Shown here piece by piece: positions 1 through 6,042 of a DNA stretch of 52,908 nucleotides. Each line of letters opens with the position of its first letter. Position 1 is the first letter of the stretch. The position numbers were made by a program, and so were the translations under genes. A model generated the notes under the pieces. It did no database searches and had not been told where the DNA came from. It saw only the letters and a list, made by a program, of their open reading frames with translations. The DNA is from Lachnospiraceae bacterium (lineage in GTDB: Bacteria > Bacillota > Clostridia > Lachnospirales > Lachnospiraceae): assembly GCA_014804655.1 (NCBI GenBank), contig JAAUZK010000028.1:1-52908 (forward strand), given 5' to 3'.

Positions 1-607
1 TGCCATAAGAAACAAAAGCGCCACCGTCCTTAATATACGGGGTTGCGTCAGCTAAATACATGTAATTAACGGAACACTGGGGAAGTGCAACCGTAAAATG
101 ATGGGATGAACAATATGATTTAAATGCATCATACGCTACCTTAGTACGAAAAGTACTTACGGGGATTTCGTACATGTTATAAGTTTTCTCGAGTATGAAC
201 GGGTTTGTTTCATCGGCGTATTCTATGAGGGCCTGCTTGATAGCCGAAACCAGATCAACACCAAAAAAAACGCCGTTTTCTTCATCCGCAGAAAAATTAC
301 CGGGAACTAGATCTAATACAGATTCAGAAGCGGCAATATAATTTAAAGCGTCTTCGCTTACAACTGCATTTAATGTAAGAGTAACAGCCTTAATATAATC
401 TAACCTTTTCTGAAATACTTCTTTAAGATCACTTCCGTCACCAGTTTCTAAATAATGATTAGAAGCATTAACAAGCTCAACATCCCATCGACCCATCGTG
501 ACACCGCCACCGGAAGCATAGACGGGAAAAGAATAATATAAAAATGAAGATGTAATAATGACGATAATTAAAGTAAAAGATAAGATTCTATAATATTTTT
601 GTTTCAT
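1..607 (-). CDS. Secreted or membrane-exported protein, C-terminus outside window
   Basis: An open frame of 202 codons runs off the left edge. It starts at an ATG preceded by a GGGGG ribosome binding site 8 bases upstream. Residues 1-32 form a clear signal peptide or N-anchor: a basic MKQKYYR start, a hydrophobic stretch of about 18 residues (LSFTLIIVIITSSFLYYSF) and a likely cleavage after VYA/S. The exported part is mildly acidic with aromatic residues and no motif that I recognise. In a filamentous phage the long exported protein beyond the coat-gene terminator is the adsorption protein (pIII-like), so that role is a reasonable guess from position only. A hairpin terminator lies just upstream of this gene. 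Confidence 0.7.
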   Translation of the reverse strand, partial: MKQKYYRILSFTLIIVIITSSFLYYSFPVYASGGGVTMGRWDVELVNASNHYLETGDGSDLKEVFQKRLDYIKAVTLTLNAVVSEDALNYIAASESVLDLVPGNFSADEENGVFFGVDLVSAIKQALIEYADETNPFILEKTYNMYEIPVSTFRTKVAYDAFKSYCSSHHFTVALPQCSVNYMYLADATPYIKDGGAFVSYG

Positions 608-620
608 AAATACCCCCAAT

Positions 621-646
621 AAAAAAACGGCTAACAAGCCGTTTTT
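621..646 (-). terminator. Intrinsic terminator or attenuator between the 50-aa gene and the secreted protein gene
   Basis: A perfect 10-bp stem (AAAAACGGCT with AGCCGTTTTT) and a 4-base loop are followed on the minus strand by seven T residues. Transcripts from the small-gene row to the right would be cut before the secreted-protein gene, so that gene is either expressed at a lower level by read-through or has its own promoter. Confidence 0.8.
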
Positions 647-658
647 AAAAGAACCGTT

Positions 659-811
659 CTACTGTTTATCAGAATCAATCTTATTTTCTAAATATCTCTT
701 AGCAGTATCGCATAAATCAATAAGAGAAAAAATAAGCTTAAATAAAGAACCAATAAAACAAATAGACAAAATGATACCAATTAAAAAAAATATTAAATTG
801 CTACCATCCAT
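659..811 (-). CDS. 50-residue single-span membrane protein
   Basis: A short frame, MDGSNLIFFLIGIILSICF followed by a second hydrophobic stretch and a charged tail ending KIDSDKQ. Residues 5-32 are strongly hydrophobic (one or two spans) and the last 18 are charged. The start is supported by an AGGGGGTG site 9 bases upstream. It is the last gene before the terminator at 621-646. I recognise no family; small minor coat proteins or assembly peptides of a filamentous phage are one possibility. Confidence 0.65.
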   Translation of the reverse strand: MDGSNLIFFLIGIILSICFIGSLFKLIFSLIDLCDTAKRYLENKIDSDKQ

Positions 812-877
812 ATAAACACCCCCTCTTATCAAACTACATAGGGCATTATACCATTAAACTACGGCTGTGTAAACTAT

Positions 878-970
878 TCAGTTGTCAAAGCTGCCAAATA
901 TACCAACAAGAACATAAATACAAAAATAACACAATATATTGCCAACAATAACAGAGATAAGATCAGACAT
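878..970 (-). CDS. 30-residue hydrophobic peptide
   Basis: The frame encodes MSDLISVIVGNILCYFCIYV plus a ten-residue tail, a single membrane helix with an acidic end. It is preceded by GCAGGTG at a good distance from the ATG. The size and layout resemble the roughly 32-residue minor coat peptides pVII/pIX of Ff phages, but there is no sequence proof. The gene lies in the same direction and tight spacing as its neighbours, which favours it being real. Confidence 0.55.
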   Translation of the reverse strand: MSDLISVIVGNILCYFCIYVLVGIFGSFDN

Positions 971-989
971 ATTTTTCACCTGCCTTCTG

Positions 990-1175
990 TTAATCCAGAT
1001 CAAGTTCCTGCCAGCTTTCAGGGACACCATCTCTACAGTATAAAAGACATAAATCAGACGTATCGGCGAAAAGACAGTTGCTGCATTTCTGATTTTGGCA
1101 GTATTCCCGTATCGTGTTATAGGCTTCCAGAGCCTTTTTCATTTCTTCCGATGCAGTAGTATTTTGTTCAGTCAT
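990..1175 (-). CDS. Small cysteine-rich protein (61 aa), phage-associated
   Basis: The start is set at the ATG of MTEQNTT because AAGGGGG lies just upstream; the longer frame has no such site. The middle holds a compact cysteine cluster (CQNQKCSNC, then two more cysteines in LCLLYC), with spacing suited to a small metal-binding fold. Short Cys-rich proteins of this kind are common in the accessory genes of Firmicutes phages, where their roles are unknown. The first 8 bases overlap the end of the gene at 1168-1386, so the two are likely translationally coupled. Confidence 0.75.
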   Translation of the reverse strand: MTEQNTTASEEMKKALEAYNTIREYCQNQKCSNCLFADTSDLCLLYCRDGVPESWQELDLD

Positions 1176-1386
1176 AAAGTAACCCCCTTGTAGCCATATA
1201 AGCAAAAGCGACACATAAACAGATAAATATAATGAAAAGAATTATAAAGATGATAACAAAAGTGACTAAGTGTTTAACAACGTCACAGGACTGGTCAAAA
1301 TCATAAATATACTTGATATGAACTGCACAAAGAGCCTGCAAAACGACCATAACAAAGAATAAATTACCAAAAATATAAATCGACAT
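1168..1386 (-). CDS. Two-span small membrane protein (72 aa)
   Basis: MSIYIFGNLFFVMVVLQALC forms a first hydrophobic segment. A short polar loop (residues 25-38) follows, then a second very hydrophobic span rich in Ile and Phe, ending in a short tail. The ribosome binding site is AAAGGGGGG. No family is recognised. It belongs to the run of small membrane proteins in the prophage-like region and overlaps the next gene by 8 bases. Confidence 0.75.
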   Translation of the reverse strand: MSIYIFGNLFFVMVVLQALCAVHIKYIYDFDQSCDVVKHLVTFVIIFIILFIIFICLCVAFAYMATRGLLYD

Positions 1387-1410
1387 GATGTACTTCCCCC
1401 CTTTTTTATA

Positions 1411-1635
1411 TCAATCTGCAAATACTGACGGCTGCTCTGGATCATAAAGACATATCCATTTTTCCATCCGGATGCCTGACGGATCAGGTTCTTCATCACG
1501 GACGATAGAGCCGTACTTACACGATGGACAGTATGGCATTTCCGGCATGATACAGTTATCCGGTTTTTCCGAACGTTCGGAAAGATCAGTCTGTGTTTCA
1601 TAATACGCTTCCTGCGTGTCGTTCCAGTTTCCCAT
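1411..1635 (-). CDS. Small acidic protein with CPSC zinc-knuckle-like motif (74 aa)
   Basis: The N-terminal half is polar and acidic. It is followed by a CPSCKYG motif and, about 20 residues on, MEKWICLYD, which together could hold one metal ion. The start has an AGAGGTG site 6 bases upstream. The codons for LSERSEK carry one copy of the recurring palindrome centred at 1574/1575. Function unknown; similar small zinc-ribbon proteins occur in phage accessory modules. Confidence 0.75.
   Translation of the reverse strand: MGNWNDTQEAYYETQTDLSERSEKPDNCIMPEMPYCPSCKYGSIVRDEEPDPSGIRMEKWICLYDPEQPSVFAD
1566..1583. repeat. Copy of recurring palindrome (inside a gene)
   Basis: The 18-bp perfect palindrome TTTCCGAACGTTCGGAAA lies within the coding sequence of the 74-residue protein. 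It is the same core as the sites at 2416-2435 and 8010-8029. It may be a binding site for a phage-encoded protein. Confidence 0.7.
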
Positions 1636-1647
1636 GATATCACCTCT

Positions 1648-1893
1648 TTAAAACGGACATTCTTTTGCAAGCTGGCTCATGATCCGCGCCTGCTCGATCT
1701 CGTCCTTATGTTCATGCTCATATTTCAATTTTGCCCATACCGTATCAATGCGTTTCTGCCATGTGCGGACAGCTTCGGCGTAGGGCGTTATGGTTCCTAC
1801 AAGTTTGTCAAAATCATAGTCGGGCATGGTCCCGAATTCTTCCTGATAGCGGTATTCAAAACTGTTGAACCTTAAAACTGACCTGCGTGACAC
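1648..1893 (-). CDS. Helical hypothetical protein (81 aa, GTG start)
   Basis: The frame begins with GTG, preceded by AAAAGGGGGCGG at a correct distance. A nearby ATG in another frame gives only a few codons, so the GTG is preferred. The product is soluble, charged and mainly helical: an N-terminal basic patch (MSRRSVLRF), then a predicted helix with alternating Lys/Glu (WAKLKYEHEHKDEIEQ). No family recognised. It lies between two other small prophage genes in the same direction. Confidence 0.65.
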   Translation of the reverse strand: MSRRSVLRFNSFEYRYQEEFGTMPDYDFDKLVGTITPYAEAVRTWQKRIDTVWAKLKYEHEHKDEIEQARIMSQLAKECPF

Positions 1894-1911
1894 ATATCCC
1901 GCCCCCTTTTC

Positions 1912-2127
1912 TTAGCGTTTCTTTTTCCGGACGTTCGTAAAAATACGCTTCTTGCAAAACTTAAAAGCGCGATACAAGATATCACAGAACAGATCCATAA
2001 AACCACAGAATACATCGTAAAGGACAAGACCCATACAAATGCTGCCTGAGATCACAGCTATAAGAAAGCCGCCCAGCTCACACGTAGCGGAATAGTCCAG
2101 CCCTAAAAACTCTAATGCTGATGACAT
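1912..2127 (-). CDS. Small membrane protein with basic tail (71 aa)
   Basis: The start is placed at MSSALEFLGL, which has AAGAGGTG 8 bases upstream. A polar first third is followed by one long hydrophobic span (about residues 20-42), then a membrane-edge helix and a strongly basic end (CKKRIFTNVRKKKR). The stop codon region overlaps a degenerate copy of the recurring palindrome. Amphipathic start, membrane helix and basic end fit a virion-associated or assembly protein, but no family can be named. Confidence 0.65.
   Translation of the reverse strand: MSSALEFLGLDYSATCELGGFLIAVISGSICMGLVLYDVFCGFMDLFCDILYRAFKFCKKRIFTNVRKKKR
1923..1942. repeat. Degenerate copy of recurring palindrome
   Basis: It matches 18 of 20 positions of TTTTCCGAACGTTCGGAAAA and lies inside the 3' end of the 71-residue gene. 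Confidence 0.5.
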
Positions 2128-2156
2128 AAAATACACCTCTTTTCTTTTTTTAGATT

Positions 2157-2183
2157 GCATACGGGACGGGTAGCCCCGTATGC
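2157..2183. other. Hairpin in the leader of the 71-aa gene
   Basis: A perfect 9-bp stem (GCATACGGG with CCCGTATGC) has a 9-base loop and no T tract. It lies in the roughly 170-bp gap between the 71-residue minus-strand gene and the plus-strand 32-codon frame. It could be a processing or replication structure. Confidence 0.5.
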
Positions 2184-2241
2184 GGTAGCTTTCCGGACGC
2201 TTTCGAGTGATAAAGTCCTTTTAATTGGACTTTGACCGTGA

Positions 2242-2247
2242 TACAAT
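2242..2247 (+). promoter_or_regulatory. Extended -10 promoter for the 32-codon plus-strand peptide
   Basis: TACAAT is preceded by TG one base upstream (TGATACAAT), an extended -10 that tolerates a poor -35 box. It lies about 50 bases upstream of the ATG at 2297 and points away from the surrounding minus-strand genes. Confidence 0.5.
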
Positions 2248-2296
2248 AAGACTGCGACATCTAAAATAAACACTGACCCAAAAAGGAGGTGAAAAC

Positions 2297-2395
2297 ATGG
2301 ACGTTATTGATGCATTCAGAAACGCTTTTGCAGAAGTACCTTGGTTTATTCCGCTGGTAGTTCTGTGTGCCGTAACTAAAAAGAAACGGCGCTAA
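2297..2395 (+). CDS. 32-residue membrane peptide on the opposite strand (paralogue 1)
   Basis: The frame begins MDVIDAFRNAFAEVPWF, continues through a membrane segment (IPLVVLCAV) and ends in a basic TKKKRR tail. It has a near-ideal AAAAGGAGGTG ribosome binding site and its own extended -10 promoter. It is one of only two frames pointing right in the prophage-like region. The other, at 5120-5206, shares the pattern M-acid-hydrophobic-I-N/D-A, one membrane span and a Lys-rich end, so the two look like paralogues. Candidate roles are a minor coat peptide, a type I toxin-like peptide or a small regulator. None is proven. Confidence 0.55.
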   Translation: MDVIDAFRNAFAEVPWFIPLVVLCAVTKKKRR

Positions 2396-2415
2396 TCACA
2401 TGCTTTCGGTTATCA

Positions 2416-2435
2416 CTTTCCGGACGTTCGGAAAA
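2416..2435. repeat. Copy of recurring palindrome between paralogue 1 and coat-gene hairpin
   Basis: It matches 18 of 20 positions of TTTTCCGAACGTTCGGAAAA. It is intergenic, about 20 bases after the stop of the 32-codon peptide. Confidence 0.65.
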
Positions 2436-2448
2436 TTTAAGCTGCACA

Positions 2449-2464
2449 CAGGGGGACCCCCCTG
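2449..2464. terminator. Strong GC hairpin downstream of the coat gene
   Basis: CAGGGGG pairs with CCCCCTG around a two-base loop, 24 bases beyond the coat gene stop (minus strand) and also downstream of the plus-strand peptide. It lacks a clean T tract, so it may block RNA decay or transcription rather than be a standard terminator. Ff phages have a terminator in the same position, after gene VIII. Confidence 0.55.
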
Positions 2465-2487
2465 CATGCGTGTTGTCCATGCCCCGA

Positions 2488-2697
2488 TCAGGAAGCGATG
2501 GAACGGAAAAAGCGGATGCCTAACCGGATGGCAAGGAACAAGCCCATGATGCCGAGGCCGATAGGCAGGGCTACCTTAACCATGGCGTTAACATCGACGT
2601 TGATACTCTGGAAAGCTTCCGTAAAAGCGGAAAGCGTATCAGCCGACAGATAGCCAGTGGCACCTTCAGCAAAAGCAGCTACTACTAAACCATGCAT
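2488..2697 (-). CDS. Inovirus-type major coat protein (69 aa)
   Basis: The protein has the layout of a filamentous phage pVIII. A short hydrophobic start, VVAAFAEG, recalls the Ff leader junction before mature AEG. A surface helix with two acidic residues (TEAFQSINVDVN) follows, then one membrane helix (KVALPIGLGIMGLFLAI), then a basic, aromatic end, RLGIRFFRSIAS. The last segment closely parallels the GIKLFKKFTSKAS end of Ff pVIII. The leader is short for signal peptidase I, so it may act without cleavage. The ribosome binding site is GGAGG, 8 bases before the ATG. A strong hairpin follows the stop. A VirB2-like pilin is a weaker alternative, since those have two membrane spans and a long signal. 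Confidence 0.7.
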   Translation of the reverse strand: MHGLVVAAFAEGATGYLSADTLSAFTEAFQSINVDVNAMVKVALPIGLGIMGLFLAIRLGIRFFRSIAS

Positions 2698-2714
2698 AAC
2701 GTGTACCTCCTTCC

Positions 2715-2879
2715 TTAATAGTTTATATTAATAAGGCTGACAGCCTTAAAAATACCGTAACCCAAGAGTTCGAGCGAAGCACCCACAAGCAGGCCTTTCG
2801 TGAAGCCTGAGTTAATGAACATTGTGAAAAACTGCTCAACTATTTCAACAAGTGCGGTGTAATCTATCAGATCATACAT
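2715..2879 (-). CDS. 54-residue membrane peptide next to the coat gene
   Basis: The frame MYDLIDYTALVEIVEQFFTM, then a hydrophobic glycine-rich segment (GLLVGASLELLGYGIF) and a short tail, has an amphipathic acidic N-terminal helix followed by one span, much like a shortened coat protein. AGTAGG precedes the start. The upstream 315-residue gene ends only 4 bases before the start, which suggests coupled translation. It may be a minor coat protein. Confidence 0.65.
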   Translation of the reverse strand: MYDLIDYTALVEIVEQFFTMFINSGFTKGLLVGASLELLGYGIFKAVSLININY

Positions 2880-2883
2880 ATAT

Positions 2884-3831
2884 CTAACCTACTTTCATAC
2901 GCTGTAAGAATCCATGTGCTACCGTATAGCCGAGGGTGAACAGGAGCGTAAAACACATCACGAGCGTTCCGGCAAGGATGCCATAATGAAGTTGTATGTT
3001 TTCCTGCTGCAGCTCAAGCAGTTGTTCCTGCATTTCCAAGGATTGTTCCTGAATCTCAAAAGATTGTTTCCAGTGGTCTATACTGTTCATGCTGACGGTG
3101 TCAAGGCTTTCACCGAGAGCGTCAAGGCGTGCAAGAACATCATCCCTGAAGGTGTCGGGTTCTTCCGGCTCTTCCGGTTCTTCCGGCTCTTCCGGCTCTA
3201 CGGTGGCGTTACTGTCATAAACTGTATTGCTGTCAGTATCAAAGATGCGCTCGATACTGAACCATGCCAGATTCCCCTGATTAACGGAATCGACCATATA
3301 AGCGTAGCCGTTTTCGAAGTCTTCCGGCGTGTCATACGCTTCGGAATATCCGGTAGAACTGCCTAATGCAGTGGGGTATATGCGGTACACCACATAGACA
3401 GGGTAGGCATAGTCTGTATAGCCGGAGATCGGGACACCGGAAACGGACAGGGATTGTATGGCTTCTGTCTGCAGGGTGACCACATCCACGAGGGAGCGGA
3501 CAGAGTCGGCAATGTCGTTATAATCGGGGTTATCCTCAAGGGCAGAGACTACGGAGTCAAGGCTTTCAAGGATCCTTTCCCCATAGTCAAGAGCTTCTAC
3601 TTCCGGAGGATCTTCACTATTGCCGCCGCCAGTCTGATCACCGCCGCCAGTATCGGGAACGTCCGTATTGTCACCGTTACCGCTTTCTTTGCCGTCTGTT
3701 TCAGACGGGTCAGAACCGTTATTATTCTCTTCATTTCCTTCATTGTCGTTATTATCACCGCCAACGGAATCTGTGGGGTTCTCCGGTTCTTCCGTGGAAG
3801 GGTCTTGAATATCATTTTCACTTATACTCAT
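2884..3831 (-). CDS. Tail-anchored acidic protein with EEP repeats (315 aa), candidate minor virion protein
   Basis: Residues 1-75 are a disordered acidic region rich in Asp, Glu, Asn, Gly and Pro. A globular section follows, with YAYPVYVVYRIYPT in its middle. Then comes an EEPEEPEEPEEP stretch made by a repeated TTCCGGCTC unit at about 3157-3198, then a Gln/Leu-rich coiled-coil-like part (QEQSLEMQEQLLELQQEN) and one membrane span near the C-terminus (ILAGTLVMCFTLLFTLGYTV) with a basic end. There is no signal peptide, and an in-frame stop closes the frame upstream. Acidic flexible linkers plus a C-terminal anchor recall phage pIII, but pIII has a signal peptide, so the topology needs another route. 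The ribosome binding site is weak (AGAGAG). Confidence 0.7.
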   Translation of the reverse strand: MSISENDIQDPSTEEPENPTDSVGGDNNDNEGNEENNNGSDPSETDGKESGNGDNTDVPDTGGGDQTGGGNSEDPPEVEALDYGERILESLDSVVSALEDNPDYNDIADSVRSLVDVVTLQTEAIQSLSVSGVPISGYTDYAYPVYVVYRIYPTALGSSTGYSEAYDTPEDFENGYAYMVDSVNQGNLAWFSIERIFDTDSNTVYDSNATVEPEEPEEPEEPEEPDTFRDDVLARLDALGESLDTVSMNSIDHWKQSFEIQEQSLEMQEQLLELQQENIQLHYGILAGTLVMCFTLLFTLGYTVAHGFLQRMKVG

Positions 3832-3914
3832 CTTGTTACTCTCTTTCTTCCGGATGTGATCCTGCTGCTGGTGCGTGCTGCCTGTCTGCTTTTTAAGCGG
3901 GGGTTATCACGTCC

Positions 3915-4450
3915 GGCAGGTTCCGGCGGTTTCCGTGGGTCCGGTGCCCGCCGCTGGATGGCCCCTCAGGCTTACTTTGACGCGGGCTGTAGGTGTAAGT
4001 TTCCTTGTTGTTATAAAAACAAGTGTTTCCTCTCCTGACGAACAAGAGGGCTTCGCACAATGAAGGGACGGAGGCCCTCTTGTTCTGACAGTGGAAGGAT
4101 ATACTTCACCTCTTAGGAACCTGCCGTTCCCGCCGGTGGGGCATCCTTCGGCCTACCGCCCCGCCGGTGAACCGCCCCAAAGTCACCGAAAAGCTGGAGA
4201 CTTTCAAGGCGGCTCACCGTCGGGTTGGTTGGGGTCCATCCCCGCAGATATCCGACATGGACAAAGCAGGGGGAATCTTGGCCGTTTTAAGGGAAAGTTT
4301 CCGTGCTGCCATAAAAACAAGTCTTACCACACCCTGAGGGCTGACTAAGGGTGTAAGTAAAAGTTTCCTCTGCTGTACGTGTTCCCTTTGATACGCCTGT
4401 GGGGCCATCCAGCGGCGGGCACCGGACCCACGTGAGTCTTGGAACCTGCC
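3915..4450. repeat. Long-range inverted repeat framing a structured non-coding block
   Basis: A 37-bp arm at 3935-3971 is repeated inverted at 4395-4431 with 36 of 37 matches. A further 10-bp outer pair is formed by 3915-3924 (GGCAGGTTCC) and 4441-4450. Between the arms lie local hairpins, including 4040-4085 and an ACACCCT/AGGGTGT stem near 4328-4355, and two related segments sharing AAGTTTCC and ATAAAAACAAGT. Open frames here (one of 103 codons) read straight through the arms and look spurious. The block, 3832-4505, is the only long gene-free stretch of the element. It would be the natural place for the replication origin and packaging signal of a filamentous phage. Confidence 0.7.
4040..4085. 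other. 12-bp-stem hairpin inside the structured block
   Basis: GAACAAGAGGGC pairs perfectly with GCCCTCTTGTTC around a 22-base loop. There is no T tract, and it lies midway between the long inverted arms. It is a candidate origin or packaging hairpin. Confidence 0.6.
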
Positions 4451-4505
4451 TTTGTTGTACCCTTTTGAGAGGGATAACCCTTTAAAAAGGCTTGCCCCTT
4501 GCAGG

Positions 4506-4994
4506 TCACGGGGTATAGGTCGCATAGATCATGAATGTACGGTCAGTCAGGTGGACGATACCGAGGAAATCCGGATCAACACAATACTTACGGAGATCGG
4601 CGATATACCGGTTGACAGCGGTGGTTATACTTTCGGCAACCTGCACGGGATCCTTGGAAACATCAGTATCAGGATCATCAGGATCACAGGACAGATCAAC
4701 AAGGGTATAATCGAAATGTATTTCAAGGCGTTCAAATTTTGGTATATTGCCGGAAGCAGACGGGGCGGGAGTATTGCCGAATGCCTGACCCTGCTGCATG
4801 GCTGCTAGAAACTGTAAAGGGATGGCAGGGGCAGCCTGATCTGTAAGCGTCTGTGCGTTTGTCTGCTGTGTGCCGTTATTCTTTCCATCCTTCAATATCT
4901 TCCTTGCGGCAAGATAGGGCATGAGCTTGAATTTTGCAACGATATAGATAAAAACTACTGCTACAAGCAGATAGATGATCTTCGGGTTTAGCAT
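4506..4994 (-). CDS. N-anchored protein of unknown function (162 aa)
   Basis: The start is set at MLNPKIIYLLV, which has AGAGGA 8 bases upstream; the longer frame lacks a site. Residues 4-20 form a membrane helix followed by a basic stretch (RKILKDGKNNG). A Gln/Ala/Pro-rich linker (residues 35-75) comes next, then a compact domain with a run of Asp residues (DPDDPDTDVSKD) and a beta-rich end (FMIYATYTP). It looks like a bitopic protein with an exposed C-terminal domain. No family recognised. It borders the structured block on its downstream side. Confidence 0.7.
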   Translation of the reverse strand: MLNPKIIYLLVAVVFIYIVAKFKLMPYLAARKILKDGKNNGTQQTNAQTLTDQAAPAIPLQFLAAMQQGQAFGNTPAPSASGNIPKFERLEIHFDYTLVDLSCDPDDPDTDVSKDPVQVAESITTAVNRYIADLRKYCVDPDFLGIVHLTDRTFMIYATYTP

Positions 4995-5119
4995 GTGGTA
5001 TGTCCTCTTTTCTTTCTGGATTATTTTGTGGTAAGATACCGTATATACTACAGTTCCCGTTAGCAGGCGGCAGGTAGAAGGAGACCATACCGCCACGGGA
5101 TGAGAAAGGGGGTTAGATC

Positions 5120-5206
5120 ATGGAACTGATCAACGCATTAAAAGCAGTGCCGTTAGTGATCCTTATACTGTGTGTAGGGTTCTATAAGAATCTGGGTAAG
5201 AAATAA
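5120..5206 (+). CDS. 28-residue membrane peptide on the opposite strand (paralogue 2)
   Basis: MELINALKAVPLVILILCVG followed by FYKNLGKK is one membrane span between an acidic start and a Lys-rich end. It is built like the 32-residue peptide at 2297-2395. A GAAAGGGGG ribosome binding site and an upstream TATACT near 5045-5050 support expression. It is divergent from the 162-residue gene and followed by a likely terminator at 5327-5349. Confidence 0.5.
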   Translation: MELINALKAVPLVILILCVGFYKNLGKK

Positions 5207-5326
5207 CCGCCCGTTTCTGTCTTTAAGGGGAGTGCCCCGCATGCCTTCTGGTACACAGGGCACAGTACAAAGATATGTAAACACAAAAAGTGTAAACACC
5301 TTGTTTATGTCAGACACTGCCACCAC

Positions 5327-5349
5327 GGCGGGCACCGTCCGCCCTTTTT
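5327..5349 (+). terminator. Probable terminator after paralogue 2
   Basis: GGCGG pairs with CCGCC across a 7-base loop, followed by CTTTTTG. It is oriented to end a plus-strand transcript through the 28-codon peptide. The 5207-5326 stretch before it holds a direct repeat of TGTAAACAC (about 5277-5299) and no gene. Confidence 0.5.
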
Positions 5350-5422
5350 GGTTGTTCTGCGGATACAGAGTGTTGACGATCCGTTTTTCGTTTAGGCGGC
5401 AGTGAATAACAGCTTAGGATTG

Positions 5423-5758
5423 CTATTTCTTGTCCGGAGTGCTGCCGGATGTCTTGGTGTCAGGCTTTGCATCGGGCTTTACGTCGGGAGCTGCGCCATA
5501 AGCGACACCATTGACGGAGATGATCTCGATCAGTGCATCGATACGGAAAGACTGATACTTGTCATCATAGGAAGTGGTAAACCGTGCATCCACGATACCG
5601 GATGGGATGGCGTCATAGATTTCTTCCGATACGGATACGTTGGTAGCCTGTCCTTCCTGCATGCATGCCACACGGTAGTATGTACTCTTGCCATCCTGTG
5701 ACTTTGTGGGTTCAGCCTTGCCTACTACAATAAATCTTGTTTCACTTGAAATTTTCAT
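5423..5758 (-). CDS. Candidate single-strand DNA-binding (OB-like) protein (111 aa)
   Basis: A beta-rich first 80 residues (KISSETRFIVVGKAEPTKS, then YYRVACMQEGQ and a run of short strands) is followed by a flexible Asp/Lys/Pro tail with DVKPDAKPDTK repeats. Compact size, beta-barrel-like pattern and a disordered tail suit the ssDNA-binding protein that filamentous phages make in large amounts, and the gene lies in the putative replication half. No diagnostic motif exists, so this is inference. The end of the 88-codon gene upstream is 2 bases away. Confidence 0.5.
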   Translation of the reverse strand: MKISSETRFIVVGKAEPTKSQDGKSTYYRVACMQEGQATNVSVSEEIYDAIPSGIVDARFTTSYDDKYQSFRIDALIEIISVNGVAYGAAPDVKPDAKPDTKTSGSTPDKK

Positions 5759-5760
5759 GT

Positions 5761-6027
5761 TTAATCCTCACTTTCTGAATTTTTGATAGACTGTTGTATG
5801 TTGCTTTCTTCAATGACCGTTAAGGCCATGCGGCAGAAGAAGCGTATTGTCTCATTCCAGACCACTTTATTTACGTCTCCGCGCTGGTAACGTGAATAGA
5901 TTTCCAGCAGGTAAGAAGCGAGATGGACATAAGCATCTTCATAATTGCCGCTTTCAATGGATTGCTGGACGGATTCCGAAGCAGTTTCGAAATATCCGCA
6001 GAAATCCATAACGTTCATGTTGGACAT
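5761..6027 (-). CDS. Small helical protein (88 aa)
   Basis: The product is soluble and all-helical with an acidic end. Conserved-looking aromatic patches include YVHLASYLLEIYSRYQRG. The start has AGAAGGTG 6 bases upstream. It is tightly packed between the 303- and 111-residue genes, so the three are likely one transcript. Function unknown; it could bind a neighbour in the replication module. Confidence 0.7.
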   Translation of the reverse strand: MSNMNVMDFCGYFETASESVQQSIESGNYEDAYVHLASYLLEIYSRYQRGDVNKVVWNETIRFFCRMALTVIEESNIQQSIKNSESED

Positions 6028-6042
6028 GTAGCACCTTCTTTC

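Noticed and set aside
2914..4038. Long plus-strand frames opposite the 315-residue gene
   Set aside because: Shadow frames of an acidic, repeat-rich gene; they lack ribosome sites and end in the structured block.
4214..4525. A 103-codon minus-strand frame in the structured block
   Set aside because: It reads through the inverted repeat arm and hairpins and overlaps the end of the 162-residue gene; the plus-strand frame through the other arm encodes the same short RGSGARRWMAPQAY piece. This is what an inverted repeat gives by chance.
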